This document shows, in pieces, positions 36,429 to 45,773 of a stretch of 64,000 nt of DNA. The position numbers and the translations under genes were made by a program. The stretch's first letter is position 1, and every line of letters starts with the position of its first letter. The notes under the pieces were generated by a model. The model was not told where the DNA came from, did no database searches, and worked only from the letters and a program-made list of their open reading frames with translations. Origin of the DNA: Synechococcus sp. BIOS-U3-1 (GTDB taxonomy: Bacteria > Cyanobacteriota > Cyanobacteriia > PCC-6307 > Cyanobiaceae); the NCBI RefSeq assembly GCF_014279975.1, contig NZ_CP047936.1:2232001-2296000 (forward strand), written 5' to 3'.

Positions 36429-36821
36429 TTGGCGTTGGTGGGCCATCAGTTGCGCTACACCCTGTTGGAGCATTTAGGGGCCCCGGATGACCCGGACGGC
36501 TGCCACCTCGATCTGTTGCTCGAGGACGGAGACAGCTGTCGCAGCTGGCGGTTGGAGGCGATTCCGCAATTGAACGGTCCTGCGGTGCAAGCCACAGCGT
36601 TGCCCCCCCACCGACTGGTATGGCTCGATCGGGAGGCAGCTTCCGTATCCGGCAACAGGGGTTGGGCACGTCGTGTCGTGGCAGGCGCAATGCGAAGCGC
36701 CCTGCCCGCTGATCCCAATCAACCCATCCAGGTTGAGCTGGAAGGGATGGCACTGATTGGCCTGAGCGAACCGGTTGTGCTGGAAATCACAGCAGAGCGA
36801 TGCCGCATGCGCACGCCATAA
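36429..36821 (+). CDS. Conserved hypothetical protein, 130 aa
   Basis: The product MALVGHQLRYTLLEHLGAPD, DDPDGCHLDLLLEDGDSCRS, WRLEAIPQLNGPAVQATALP and PHRLVWLDREAASVSGNRGW has a beta-rich pattern with conserved-looking tryptophans. The start is TTG 36429 (or GTG/TTG slightly downstream); no ATG fits. It sits directly upstream of smc with 77 bp between, perhaps co-transcribed. The function is unknown. Confidence 0.7.
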   Translation: MALVGHQLRYTLLEHLGAPDDPDGCHLDLLLEDGDSCRSWRLEAIPQLNGPAVQATALPPHRLVWLDREAASVSGNRGWARRVVAGAMRSALPADPNQPIQVELEGMALIGLSEPVVLEITAERCRMRTP

Positions 36822-36898
36822 GACAAGTGCACCGCAAACTGCACTTGAGCTTTTGCAAGGCTCCGCTAATTTCAGACGGCTGACAGCCGTGGCCCCTG

Positions 36899-39800
36899 TT
36901 GGTACACATCAATCAGGTCGGGCTGACACAGTTCAAGTCCTTTGGGGGAGCGATGAGCATCCCCCTGGAACCCGGTTTCACGGTGGTGACCGGGCCGAAC
37001 GGTTCCGGCAAGAGCAACATTCTCGATGGAGTGCTGTTCTGTCTTGGCCTGGCCAACAGCAAAGGCATGCGAGCCGATCGCCTGCCAGATCTGGTTAATA
37101 GCAATGTGCTGAAGGCCGGCAAGTCAGCCGAAACCACGGTGAGTGTTCGTTTTGACCTAACCGAGTGGCAGCCTGACGCCGCTGAAGAAGGACTGGAGCC
37201 CCCTGAAGAGGGGCCATGGATCCGTTCCGATCAGACGGAATGGACCGTCACGCGCAAGTTGCGGGTGATGCCAGGAGGCTCTTACAGCAGCAGCTACAGC
37301 GCGGATGGAGTCCCGTGCAATCTTCAGCAGTTACAAACCCAGCTGCGCCGACTGCGTATCGACCCTGAGGGCAGCAACGTGGTGATGCAGGGGGACGTGA
37401 CCCGCATCGTTTCAATGAGCAACCGCGATCGGCGCGGCCTGATCGATGAGCTGGCCGGTGTGGCGCTTTTCGACACCCGCATTGAACAGACCCGGCGCAA
37501 ACTCGATGAGGTTCAGGAGCGCCAGGAGCGTTGCCGCATTGTTGAGCAAGAACTGCTGGCAGCGCGACAGCGGCTCGAAAAAGACTGCGCCAAAGCAAGG
37601 GCCTACCAGGAACTCAAGGAACAGCTGCAGCTCGGCCGCCGACAGGAGCTGGTGTTGGCCTTCGAAGCGGCTCAGGCTGAACGTCGACGCCTTCAGCAGC
37701 GAAAAGAACAGCTGATCGCTAAGGAAGAGCGAGATGCCCGATCGATCGAGCAGCGCGACATCAGCCTTCAGGACGCGGCGGGACGACTGCAGACCCTTCA
37801 GGACAGCGTCAAGGCCCTCGGTGAGGACCAACTGCTGAGCGTGCAGGCTGAACTGGCCGGGCTGGATCCACAAAGCCGCGAACTGGAACGGCAAGCTGGC
37901 CAGCATCAGCAGGAGGGTGAACGCCTGCAGGGACTGCGCCATCAACTGCAGGCCCGCCGCGGCCAGCTGCAGGCTGAAACCGAAGACCTGCGACTGAACG
38001 CAAACAATGGATTACTGGAGAAAGCAGAGCAGGACTGCAGAGATGCGGAAGCAGCCGTGGAGCTCTCCCGCCGGCGGCTGGGAGAGGTGGCAGGCCGCTC
38101 AGGAACCTGGCTCGAAGAGCAAAAGCAGCGCTCCGGTCAACGACAGGAACTTCAAGGTCGCGTCACACCACTTCAGGAAGAACGCCAACAGCTGCTGGAA
38201 CGACTTCGACAGGACGAAGAACGGCAGCTGGAGCTGGTACAGGAACGAGATCAAGACGGAGCCGAAGACCAGCGGGTCCAGACCCTGCTGGAACAGCTTG
38301 AGCAGGAGTGGCAGACACTGCTGAAGTCGGTCCAAAGTGGCAGAGAGCAACTTCATCAACTGCTGGAGTCCGTCGCGATTCAGCAACGCACCCGTTCCAG
38401 GCTTGAGCAGGAACAAACGCGGCTCGAGCGCGACATTGCCCGGCACGACAGCCGCCGGGAAGCTCTGCAGGAAAGCAGGGGTACTGGAGCACTGCGGCTC
38501 CTGCTCGAATCCGGCCTGGAAGGCATTCACGGCCATGTTGCGCAGCTTGGTGAGGTTGATGAACGCCATCGCCTTGCTCTCGAAGTGGCTGCCGGCGCGA
38601 GGATGGCCCAGGTGGTGGTCGACGATGACCGCATTGCTGCTCGCGCCATCGATCTGCTGAAAAGTCGGCGCGCCGGACGACTCACCTTCCTGCCGCTCAA
38701 CAAGATCAGAGCTCCTGGCGCGGGGGCTGCGGCAGCAGTTGCTCGTGGACGCAGCCCCCAAGCGGGTGCAGGTGGTGGACTGATGGGACGTGCTGTCGAC
38801 CTGATCCGCTATGAACCGATCTACGCGAACGTGTTCGCCTATGTCTTCGGTGACACTCAGGTGTTCAGCGATCTGGGCAGTGCCAGACAGTTCCTGGGCC
38901 GTTCGCGGGCCGTCACCCTCGAAGGTGAGCTGCTTGAAAAAAGTGGTGCCATGACCGGCGGAAGCTTCTCGCAACGCGGAGGCGGGCTGAGCTTTGGTGC
39001 CAGCAGTGATGGCGACGAAGCAGCTCCACTGCGCCAACGACTGCTGGAGCTCGGCGAGAGCCTGGTCGCCTGTCGGAGAGAAGAACAGAGGCTGGTGGAG
39101 GCCGTGGATCAGCAGCGGCCAACACTGCGCCAACTGGAGCAGCGCCAGGCCGCTCTGGAAGCAGAACGCCAGGCGGCGAAGCGTTCCCATGGTCCGCTGC
39201 TCGAACGCGTGCAGCAGCGTCAACGCAAACTCAACGAACTACAGCAGGCCCAGCAGAGCCATCGTCTGAGGCTTGATGAGCTGGAGGCAAGCCTGACCCC
39301 GCTGCAAAGGGAACTCAATCAGCTCAATTCCCAGGAATCCAGCGTCGAAGCCAATGGAGATGCCGAGGGCTGGCAAGCTCTGCAGCAGGATCTGGAACGG
39401 GTGGATGCCGGACTTGAGGCAGCGCGCCAGCAACGTGATGCGCTGCTGCAACAAGAGCGCGACCGTCAGCTCTCACAACAGAGACTCGGCGATCAGCAGC
39501 AGACAATTGAACGGGAGGAAACGTCGCTTCAGCAAGCGGTTCAAGCTCTCTCGGAAGCCCATGGCCAATGGCGTGAACAGCAACTGGCTTTGAAGACCCG
39601 CAGAGATGCACTGGAAACACAGCAACAAGAATTGCAAACCCGGTTCGGGGAAGAACGACGCGCCAGAGATGAAGCGGAGGCTGCCGTCGCTGAGCAGAGG
39701 CAGACCCTGCAGCAGGCCCGGTGGGAACTGGAGCGCCTCCGCGAAGAGCGCACCTCACTCGAAGAGCAACTCCGTAGTGGCGGACTCCGCTTGGAGGAGC

Positions 39801-40504
39801 TGCGGGCCACGCTCCCTGATCCACTGCCGGAGATTGCCGACGAGCTGCGTGAAAGTGGCCTGGAGAGCCTTCAGGAACGCTTGCAACAATTGCAGCTGCG
39901 CATGGAAGCCCTGGAACCGGTAAACATGCTCGCCCTAGAGGAGCTGGAAGAACTCGAACAACGCCTGGGCGACCTAGGTGAACGGTTGGATGTGCTCAGC
40001 CAAGAGCGGGAAGAACTGCTGTTGAGGATCGAAACCGTGGCCACACTTCGTCAGGAAGCCTTCATGGAAGCCTTTGAGGCGGTCGACAGCCATTTCCGCG
40101 AAATCTTCGCCAGCCTTTCTGATGGCGATGGCAAGCTTCAGCTCGACAATTCAGACGACCCTCTCGAAGGCGGCCTCACACTCGTAGCCCACCCCAAGGG
40201 CAAAGCCGTCAGGCGGCTAGCGGCCATGTCTGGTGGAGAGAAGTCGCTGACCGCGCTCAGTTTTCTGTTCGCTCTGCAGCGCTTCCGTCCCTCGCCGTTC
40301 TATGCCCTCGATGAGGTGGACAGCTTCCTGGACGGGGTCAATGTGGAACGTCTGGCGTCCCTGATTGCCCGCCAGGCCGAACAGGCTCAGTTCCTGGTGG
40401 TGAGTCACCGCCGCCCCATGATCGGAGCTTCCACACGCACCATCGGCGTCACCCAGGCCCGCGGCGCCCATACTCAAGTCGTGGGACTTCCTGATGCAGC
40501 CTGA
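36899..40504 (+). CDS. smc: Chromosome segregation protein SMC, 1201 aa
   Basis: SMC condenses and organises the chromosome with ScpA/ScpB. The N-terminal ATPase half has Walker A GPNGSGKS at residues 32-39. Two long coiled coils surround the hinge (~525-690; IHGHVAQLGEVDERHRLALE, MAQVVVDDDRIAARAIDLLK, GRAVDLIRYEPIYANVFAYV). The C-terminal head carries the signature MSGGEKSLTALSFLFALQRF and Walker B FYALDEVD, then VVSHRRPMI. Length is normal for the family. Start TTG 36899 (LVHINQVGL) is standard for an SMC start; no ATG is near. No scp gene lies next to it. Confidence 0.96.
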   Translation: MVHINQVGLTQFKSFGGAMSIPLEPGFTVVTGPNGSGKSNILDGVLFCLGLANSKGMRADRLPDLVNSNVLKAGKSAETTVSVRFDLTEWQPDAAEEGLEPPEEGPWIRSDQTEWTVTRKLRVMPGGSYSSSYSADGVPCNLQQLQTQLRRLRIDPEGSNVVMQGDVTRIVSMSNRDRRGLIDELAGVALFDTRIEQTRRKLDEVQERQERCRIVEQELLAARQRLEKDCAKARAYQELKEQLQLGRRQELVLAFEAAQAERRRLQQRKEQLIAKEERDARSIEQRDISLQDAAGRLQTLQDSVKALGEDQLLSVQAELAGLDPQSRELERQAGQHQQEGERLQGLRHQLQARRGQLQAETEDLRLNANNGLLEKAEQDCRDAEAAVELSRRRLGEVAGRSGTWLEEQKQRSGQRQELQGRVTPLQEERQQLLERLRQDEERQLELVQERDQDGAEDQRVQTLLEQLEQEWQTLLKSVQSGREQLHQLLESVAIQQRTRSRLEQEQTRLERDIARHDSRREALQESRGTGALRLLLESGLEGIHGHVAQLGEVDERHRLALEVAAGARMAQVVVDDDRIAARAIDLLKSRRAGRLTFLPLNKIRAPGAGAAAAVARGRSPQAGAGGGLMGRAVDLIRYEPIYANVFAYVFGDTQVFSDLGSARQFLGRSRAVTLEGELLEKSGAMTGGSFSQRGGGLSFGASSDGDEAAPLRQRLLELGESLVACRREEQRLVEAVDQQRPTLRQLEQRQAALEAERQAAKRSHGPLLERVQQRQRKLNELQQAQQSHRLRLDELEASLTPLQRELNQLNSQESSVEANGDAEGWQALQQDLERVDAGLEAARQQRDALLQQERDRQLSQQRLGDQQQTIEREETSLQQAVQALSEAHGQWREQQLALKTRRDALETQQQELQTRFGEERRARDEAEAAVAEQRQTLQQARWELERLREERTSLEEQLRSGGLRLEELRATLPDPLPEIADELRESGLESLQERLQQLQLRMEALEPVNMLALEELEELEQRLGDLGERLDVLSQEREELLLRIETVATLRQEAFMEAFEAVDSHFREIFASLSDGDGKLQLDNSDDPLEGGLTLVAHPKGKAVRRLAAMSGGEKSLTALSFLFALQRFRPSPFYALDEVDSFLDGVNVERLASLIARQAEQAQFLVVSHRRPMIGASTRTIGVTQARGAHTQVVGLPDAA

Positions 40505-40564
40505 ACAGCCAGCGCAGGGTCCTTGCGCCAAAATGTCACGAATCCCTCCGGCTGAGGCCCGCGG

Positions 40565-41755
40565 TTGAGCTTGTCGTCAACTCCCAATGACCCCTTAGCG
40601 AACGTGCCCAGCGACCGCCTCTGGTTGAGGTCGGAACTGATGGGTACTCAGGTGATTACTCGCGACAGCGGACGTCGGCTGGGCGTGGTGGGTGAAGTGG
40701 TCGTGGACATCGACCGCCGAGAAGTGGTGGCCTTGGGATTACGCGACAACCCGCTCACCAGGTTTCTGCCGGGCCTGCCGCGCTGGATGCCCCTCGACCG
40801 CATCCGCCAGGTGGGGGATGTGATTCTGGTCGACTCAGCCGACTCCCTGAGCGAAGGCTTTGCAGCGGATCGCTACAGCCGCATCATCAACTGCCAGGTG
40901 ATCACGGAATCTGGGCAGCAACTTGGCCGAGTACTGGGCTTCTCGTTCGACATTGAAACCGGTGAACTCACCACCCTGGTCATGGGTGCCTTGGGTGTGC
41001 CACTTCTGGGAGAAGGGGTGCTGAGCACCTGGGAGATTCCTGTCGATGAAATCGTCAGCAGCGGTGCTGACCGGATCATCGTTTACGAGGGAGCCGAAGA
41101 CAAACTTAAACAACTCAACAGTGGCTTCCTCGAAAAGCTGGGTGTGGGAGGAGCCAGCTGGGAGGAGCAAGAGAGGGAGCGCTACCGCCTCAACGTTGTG
41201 CCCGTCGAAAACCAGCTCAGTTCTGGGCAGCCAACCGAGACGGCACCACGCCAGCTCGAGGCCTCTCAAGTCGACCGGTTTGAAGCCGAACAACCGGAAC
41301 TGGAATATGTGGAGTTGGAACAGCCACGGGAACAGGACCTGCGGCGACGCCGCTACCTCGATGAGCTGCCCATGGATGAACCCGAGACCTATCGGGAGCC
41401 GGAGCGCTATCCCAGACGCGAACCTCAGCCTGAAGACCGTCGTTACCAGGCTCAGGAACAGGAGGAACGTTTCTACCGGAAAGCCGAGCCCTCCGATTAT
41501 TCAAACCCACTCAGCGAAAGGGATCCATCCAGCTACGAGGAACGTCCTCGCTACGACGGACGTCCCCGTCCAGCTTCCAGGCGCCCTGTGGAACGCCCCG
41601 GTGCGCCGCTGGATGTTGAACCGATGGAGGTTGAACCCATGGATATCGAACCCATGGAGCGTCGACCCCTGGAACTGGAGCCAAAAAGGCGCGAAACCAG
41701 AAATAATGACCGACCTGACAGGGGCTCCGCAGAGCCCGTTGAAGATCCCTGGTGA
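40565..41755 (+). CDS. Tandem PRC-barrel protein with long disordered tail, 396 aa
   Basis: Two PRC-barrel domains are seen: residues ~20-95 (SELMGTQVITRDSGRRLGVV, GEVVVDIDRREVVALGL) and ~105-185 (RIINCQVITESGQQLGRVLG, FSFDIETGELTTLVMGALGV). The remaining ~200 residues are very charged (EPERYPRREPQPEDRRYQAQ) with PMEVEPMDIEPMERRP, and are probably disordered. PRC barrels act in photosynthetic reaction-centre and RNA-processing contexts; cyanobacterial proteins of this layout are conserved but of unproven role. Start TTG 40565. Confidence 0.85.
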   Translation: MSLSSTPNDPLANVPSDRLWLRSELMGTQVITRDSGRRLGVVGEVVVDIDRREVVALGLRDNPLTRFLPGLPRWMPLDRIRQVGDVILVDSADSLSEGFAADRYSRIINCQVITESGQQLGRVLGFSFDIETGELTTLVMGALGVPLLGEGVLSTWEIPVDEIVSSGADRIIVYEGAEDKLKQLNSGFLEKLGVGGASWEEQERERYRLNVVPVENQLSSGQPTETAPRQLEASQVDRFEAEQPELEYVELEQPREQDLRRRRYLDELPMDEPETYREPERYPRREPQPEDRRYQAQEQEERFYRKAEPSDYSNPLSERDPSSYEERPRYDGRPRPASRRPVERPGAPLDVEPMEVEPMDIEPMERRPLELEPKRRETRNNDRPDRGSAEPVEDPW

Positions 41756-41782
41756 ATCAATCAGAGCAGAGCTGTCGCCCAA

Positions 41783-42208
41783 TCAGGAGTCAGCACCATT
41801 CTTGAACTGCAGGGAGGCGCTGTTGACGCAGTAGCGCTGTCCGGTAGGGGCCGGTCCATCACTGAACACGTGACCGAGGTGTGAATCGCAGCGTGCACAA
41901 ATGATTTCTCTGCGCACCATTCCATGGGTGCGATCTTCCTTCGTGACGATGGCTCCAGAGCTAACGCCCTGCCAGAAACTGGGCCACCCGGTACCGGAGT
42001 CGAATTTGGTGTCGGAACTAAACAGGGGGACGTCACAGCAGACGCAGTGATAGGTGCCGCTGTCCTTGAGGTTCCAGTAAGCACCAGTGAAGGCTCGTTC
42101 TGTACCCCCCTTGCGAGCCACCTGGAACTGCTCAGGAGTTAACTGCTGCTGCCACTCCTCAGGGGAGCGTTCAACGCGATCGCCGCCAGTGGTTGAGGGA
42201 GTGGTCAT
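41783..42208 (-). CDS. msrB: Peptide-methionine (R)-S-oxide reductase, 141 aa
   Basis: Repairs oxidised methionine. Zinc-site cysteines are in YHCVCCDVPLF and ICARCDSHLGHVF. The catalytic Cys lies in RYCVNSASLQF, and FDSGTGWPSFW is the substrate-site motif. Length and order of motifs are normal. Start ATG 42208. Convergent with the PRC-barrel gene and followed by an LpxB-like gene on the same strand, with little sign of an operon. Confidence 0.96.
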   Translation of the reverse strand: MTTPSTTGGDRVERSPEEWQQQLTPEQFQVARKGGTERAFTGAYWNLKDSGTYHCVCCDVPLFSSDTKFDSGTGWPSFWQGVSSGAIVTKEDRTHGMVRREIICARCDSHLGHVFSDGPAPTGQRYCVNSASLQFKNGADS

Positions 42209-42235
42209 GCACTGATCAGAGTTACGTGTCGAAAG

Positions 42236-43522
42236 CTAGTCGGAAAGGGCCTTTGGCAGCAGGCTCCTCACCTCTTCAGCCAGAGCAGCCACTGCTCCCG
42301 GCTGTCCCCGCAAAGCTCTGAGATCCTCGCGCTGACCCAGAAGCCGCTCAGGCTGCTGCAACCAGCCCAATGCCTCGTCTGCGATCTGCTCGGGTGTGAT
42401 GGCGCCTACACGCTCAGGCACAACCATCCGACCTGCGGAAATATTCGGCCAAGCCAGCAGACCATGGTTTCTCATCCTCCAGACGCTGAGCAGAAGACCG
42501 ATTAGTCGCCGCAGTCCAGGCAACCGGGCTAGCAGCCCCATCCAACCGTCCCAGGCCTGCATCACACCAAGATGCTGGGTGGGCACCAGCACGATCATGG
42601 GCACTCCCAGAGCTCCCAGTTCAGCCGTATTGGCTCCCACTGTGGTGAGTGCCAGGGAACATTGACTCAGCACTCCATGGGCAGGAGGGTCTTCCTGAAG
42701 ATGGATGAGTGTGCCGGCCTCGGTCAGCAGTCGCCTCCAGGGCCAGCCATCCCCAGGGGGGAGCACCTTTCTGACCCCGGCCGCATAACCATCAGCGATG
42801 CGATTGGAAGAGCCCAGGTAAAAGAGAAAATCCTCAACACTGGTGGTGGGGGCAACGGGCAAAAGAAATCGACAGCCTGGGCGTTGAACCGTTAAGCGGT
42901 CGGCGGTTTCGAACAGGAAAGGGACACCCACACTGAGTTTGGCTGGCTTGGATCCCGGCAACAGCGCCACCCACTCCCCTTGAGGCAGAGGATCGCTTGC
43001 CCTGGCATGGCTCGATAGATCCGCCATCAGATCACCAACCACCCTGCAACGCGAACGAAAGCGCTTCGGCAACTGTTGCTGAACCTCCGGCGCCATGGCC
43101 GCAATGCGGTCATTCCAACGCGGCCAACGGGCCACCCATTCGGCGTAGGTGATGTGTCGATAGCCGAGTCTTGCTGAGAGCAGCACACTCCAGAACTGAT
43201 CTCCACCGAGAAAGACCACCACTCCTCGAGCGGGCCAGTGGCCGTACCGCGCTGGATGGAGCAACAGAGACCAGAACTGAGCCGCTGGAATGATGCAATC
43301 GAACTGCTGCCAGCGACCGGCAGCCTCAGCTTCCTTACCTGTGGCGTTGGGACACGGCACCAGTACCAACCGCAGGTCGAGAGGCGAATGCCTTGCTCTG
43401 GGCCTAAGCAACAATTGCCGGTGGAGCTGTTCCGCCAGCGGGCGTACCCAGGTACTCAGCTCGCCGGGTCCGTTGGAAACGAACACCAAGGAGAGCGTTG
43501 GATCCGTGGATCGGAACGTCAA
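42236..43522 (-). CDS. LpxB-like glycosyltransferase-family protein, 428 aa
   Basis: Resembles lipid-A-disaccharide-synthase-related proteins of cyanobacteria. Landmarks are LVFVSNGPGELSTWVRPLAE (N-terminal nucleotide-binding-like motif), VVVFLGGDQFWSVLLSARLG, WVALLPGSKPAKLSVGVPFL and a C-terminal LALTTVGANTAELGALGVPM, which equals the sugar-nucleotide-binding part of GT-B folds. It probably acts in envelope glycolipid synthesis, but the substrate is unknown. Start ATG 43522 is followed directly by the tRNA-Leu gene upstream. Confidence 0.75.
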   Translation of the reverse strand: MTFRSTDPTLSLVFVSNGPGELSTWVRPLAEQLHRQLLLRPRARHSPLDLRLVLVPCPNATGKEAEAAGRWQQFDCIIPAAQFWSLLLHPARYGHWPARGVVVFLGGDQFWSVLLSARLGYRHITYAEWVARWPRWNDRIAAMAPEVQQQLPKRFRSRCRVVGDLMADLSSHARASDPLPQGEWVALLPGSKPAKLSVGVPFLFETADRLTVQRPGCRFLLPVAPTTSVEDFLFYLGSSNRIADGYAAGVRKVLPPGDGWPWRRLLTEAGTLIHLQEDPPAHGVLSQCSLALTTVGANTAELGALGVPMIVLVPTQHLGVMQAWDGWMGLLARLPGLRRLIGLLLSVWRMRNHGLLAWPNISAGRMVVPERVGAITPEQIADEALGWLQQPERLLGQREDLRALRGQPGAVAALAEEVRSLLPKALSD

Positions 43523-43551
43523 ACGAAACGGATCGGCTTATGGAAGAAAAA

Positions 43552-43633
43552 TGCGGATAGCGAGACTTGAACTCGCAAGGCCGAAGCCACACGCCCCTCA
43601 AGCGTGCGTGTCTACCAATTCCACCACATCCGC
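43552..43633 (-). tRNA. tRNA-Leu (GAG)
   Basis: Cloverleaf on the minus strand: GCGGATG acceptor pairs with TATCCGC (one G-U), D-arm GGTGGAATTGGTAGACACG, anticodon arm CACGC-TTGAGGG-GCGTG with anticodon GAG, a type II long variable arm and T-arm GCGAGTTCAAGTCTCGC. The 82-nt length and type II variable arm fit leucine. CCA is not encoded. Confidence 0.95.
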
Positions 43634-43781
43634 GTGGTCGATTTAGCCCCGCGGGCTTCATCGGGGTCTGATCATACCGGCTGGTGTGCCCGTTAATGCC
43701 CTCCTGACTCAACCAGCCGGAAACCGATCAACTCCCACGCACGGACACTGATACGATCCGCCCTGGCCTGGACTCTGCGGG

Positions 43782-45128
43782 ATGCCCATCGGCAAGGTGC
43801 TGATCGCCAACCGCGGCGAAATTGCTCTCAGAATTCTGAGAAGCTGCCGGGAGATGGGGATCGCCACGGTGGCTGTTTACAGCACCGTGGATCGCAATGC
43901 CCTCCACGTCCAGCTGGCAGATGAGGCGGTTTGCGTCGGCGAAGGGCCCAGCAACCGCAGCTATCTGAACGTTCCCAACATTCTTGCGGCAGCCACCTCC
44001 AGGGGAGCTGATGCCATTCATCCCGGCTACGGATTTCTGGCTGAAAACGACAAGTTCGCGGAAATGTGCCGCGACCACGGCCTCATCTTTGTTGGACCGT
44101 CACCCCACGCGATCCGCTCGATGGGTGATAAATCCACCGCCAAAACCACCATGCAATCGGTGGGTGTTCCCACCGTTCCCGGCAGCGAAGGGCTGCTTTC
44201 AGGAACCAAGGAAGCGGCTGAGCTGGCAGCCAGCATGGGTTACCCCGTCATGATCAAAGCCACAGCCGGTGGTGGTGGCCGGGGCATGCGCCTCGTCCAG
44301 AGCCCTGACCAACTCGACACCCTCTTCAAGGCAGCACGGGGAGAAGCCGAAGCCGCGTTCGGCAATCCCGGGCTGTACATGGAGAAATTCATCGACCGCC
44401 CTCGTCACGTCGAAGTGCAGGTGTTGGCCGATCGCCATGGCAACGTTGTTCATCTTGGTGAACGGGACTGCTCGATTCAGCGTCGCCACCAGAAGCTGCT
44501 GGAAGAAGCTCCAAGCCCTGCGCTTGACCCTGAACTGCGTCGACGCATGGGCGAAGCAGCTGTGGCTGCAGCGCGCTGCATCGATTACGAAGGCGCCGGA
44601 ACGGTCGAGTTCCTGCTGGACCGCAGCGGTGGGTTTTATTTCATGGAGATGAACACGCGCATCCAGGTGGAGCACCCTGTCACTGAAATGGTCACAGGCG
44701 TTGACCTGATCACTGAACAACTGCGCATCGCTGGAGGCGAGCCGATCAGCGTCCTTCAGGAAGATATCCAGCTGCGTGGTCATGCGATCGAATGCCGCAT
44801 CAATGCGGAGGATGCTCGCCACAACTTCCGCCCCGCGCCAGGACGGATCACGGGTTGGCTACCCCCTGGAGGTCCCGGTGTGCGCGTGGACAGTCACGTT
44901 TACACCGGTTATGACATCCCACCTTTTTACGACTCCCTGATCGGCAAGCTGATCGTTTGGGGAACGGACCGCACCCATGCGTTGTCACGCATGAAACGCG
45001 CCCTCAATGAGTGCGCCGTCACCGGGATCCCCACAACGGTCGATTTTCATCTCGAGATGATCGAGCGGCCGGAATTCATCAACGGCGACGTCCATACAAA
45101 ATTCGTCGAACAGGAAATGCTTCCCTGA
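43782..45128 (+). CDS. accC: Biotin carboxylase subunit of acetyl-CoA carboxylase, 448 aa
   Basis: Carboxylates biotin on BCCP in fatty-acid synthesis. ATP-grasp motifs are [15 protein letters not shown] near residue 159 and [24 protein letters not shown] near 228; the catalytic [19 protein letters not shown] region lies near 287. The length and all key residues fit. Start ATG 43782. Fatty-acid partner genes are elsewhere, as usual in cyanobacteria. Confidence 0.97.
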   Translation: MPIGKVLIANRGEIALRILRSCREMGIATVAVYSTVDRNALHVQLADEAVCVGEGPSNRSYLNVPNILAAATSRGADAIHPGYGFLAENDKFAEMCRDHGLIFVGPSPHAIRSMGDKSTAKTTMQSVGVPTVPGSEGLLSGTKEAAELAASMGYPVMIKATAGGGGRGMRLVQSPDQLDTLFKAARGEAEAAFGNPGLYMEKFIDRPRHVEVQVLADRHGNVVHLGERDCSIQRRHQKLLEEAPSPALDPELRRRMGEAAVAAARCIDYEGAGTVEFLLDRSGGFYFMEMNTRIQVEHPVTEMVTGVDLITEQLRIAGGEPISVLQEDIQLRGHAIECRINAEDARHNFRPAPGRITGWLPPGGPGVRVDSHVYTGYDIPPFYDSLIGKLIVWGTDRTHALSRMKRALNECAVTGIPTTVDFHLEMIERPEFINGDVHTKFVEQEMLP

Positions 45129-45150
45129 GCTGCACGTGAACGATCGCGGT

Positions 45151-45513
45151 TCAGGCGATGGATTGGGAACGCATCAGGATCTGTGACAGCACACCCTGCT
45201 GACCTACCAACAGCTCACGCATAAGGCTGACCAAGCCAAGCCAGATCACTGGTGTCACATCGACACCGCCAATCGGTGCCACAACACGGCGTGTGAGTGA
45301 CAGAACAGGCTCCGTAAGCCAGATCATCACAGCCCAGACCCCTGATTTCGAGTCGGCCTTCGGATACCAAGTGAGCACGATCCGCAGCAGAAACATCAGG
45401 CTCCATGCGGCCAGCAGCAAACCCAGGATCAGATGCACTGTCGGCAAGATCTGAAGCAGGGTCGGCGTCACAAAGCTCAAAGCAATGAGGTCAGCATCGT
45501 AGAAAGTCGCCAA
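45151..45513 (-). CDS. YggT-family membrane protein, 120 aa
   Basis: Three to four hydrophobic segments (LHLILGLLLAAWSLMFLLRI; TWYPKADSKSGVWAVMIWLT; VTPVIWLGLVSLMRELLVG) and the family motif EPVLSLTRRVVAPIGGVDVTP. YggT proteins take part in membrane organisation, and plant/cyanobacterial relatives affect thylakoid nucleoid placement and cytochrome maturation. No specific role is shown here. Start ATG 45513; convergent with accC. Confidence 0.85.
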   Translation of the reverse strand: MATFYDADLIALSFVTPTLLQILPTVHLILGLLLAAWSLMFLLRIVLTWYPKADSKSGVWAVMIWLTEPVLSLTRRVVAPIGGVDVTPVIWLGLVSLMRELLVGQQGVLSQILMRSQSIA

Positions 45514-45569
45514 CGATCCCTAGGATCGCTCTTGCCTTGAATCCAGGGTTTGGTTCCGGCCCGATCGCT

Positions 45570-45692
45570 ATGACTCCCTCCCTTACTAATTTCCTACTCA
45601 GCCTGGTCGCAGGTGCCGTGATCGTTGTGGTGCCTGCTTCCATCGCTCTGTTCCTCTTCAGCCAGACCGACCAGGTGGACCGAAAGCTCTGA
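45570..45692 (+). CDS. psbX: Photosystem II protein PsbX, 40 aa
   Basis: ATG 45570 to TGA 45692 encodes MTPSLTNFLLSLVAGAVIVV, then VPASIALFLFSQTDQVDRKL. This is the single-helix PSII subunit PsbX (MTPSLTNFLxSLVAG start and a SQxDxVxR exit are diagnostic), located near QB and cytochrome b559. It directly precedes ycf66, the conserved order in cyanobacteria. Only 82 bp separate the two, so probably co-transcribed. Confidence 0.95.
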   Translation: MTPSLTNFLLSLVAGAVIVVVPASIALFLFSQTDQVDRKL

Positions 45693-45773
45693 AGGGCCTG
45701 GCGCGCTTCGTAAACTTGGAGCAACTGTTCCCGGTGTCGTAGAGACCGGCGAACGCATTTCGAGGTCCTAATC

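Noticed and set aside
38099-39223. 374-codon minus frame opposite smc
   Set aside because: Antisense shadow of a Gln/Leu/Glu-rich coiled-coil gene.
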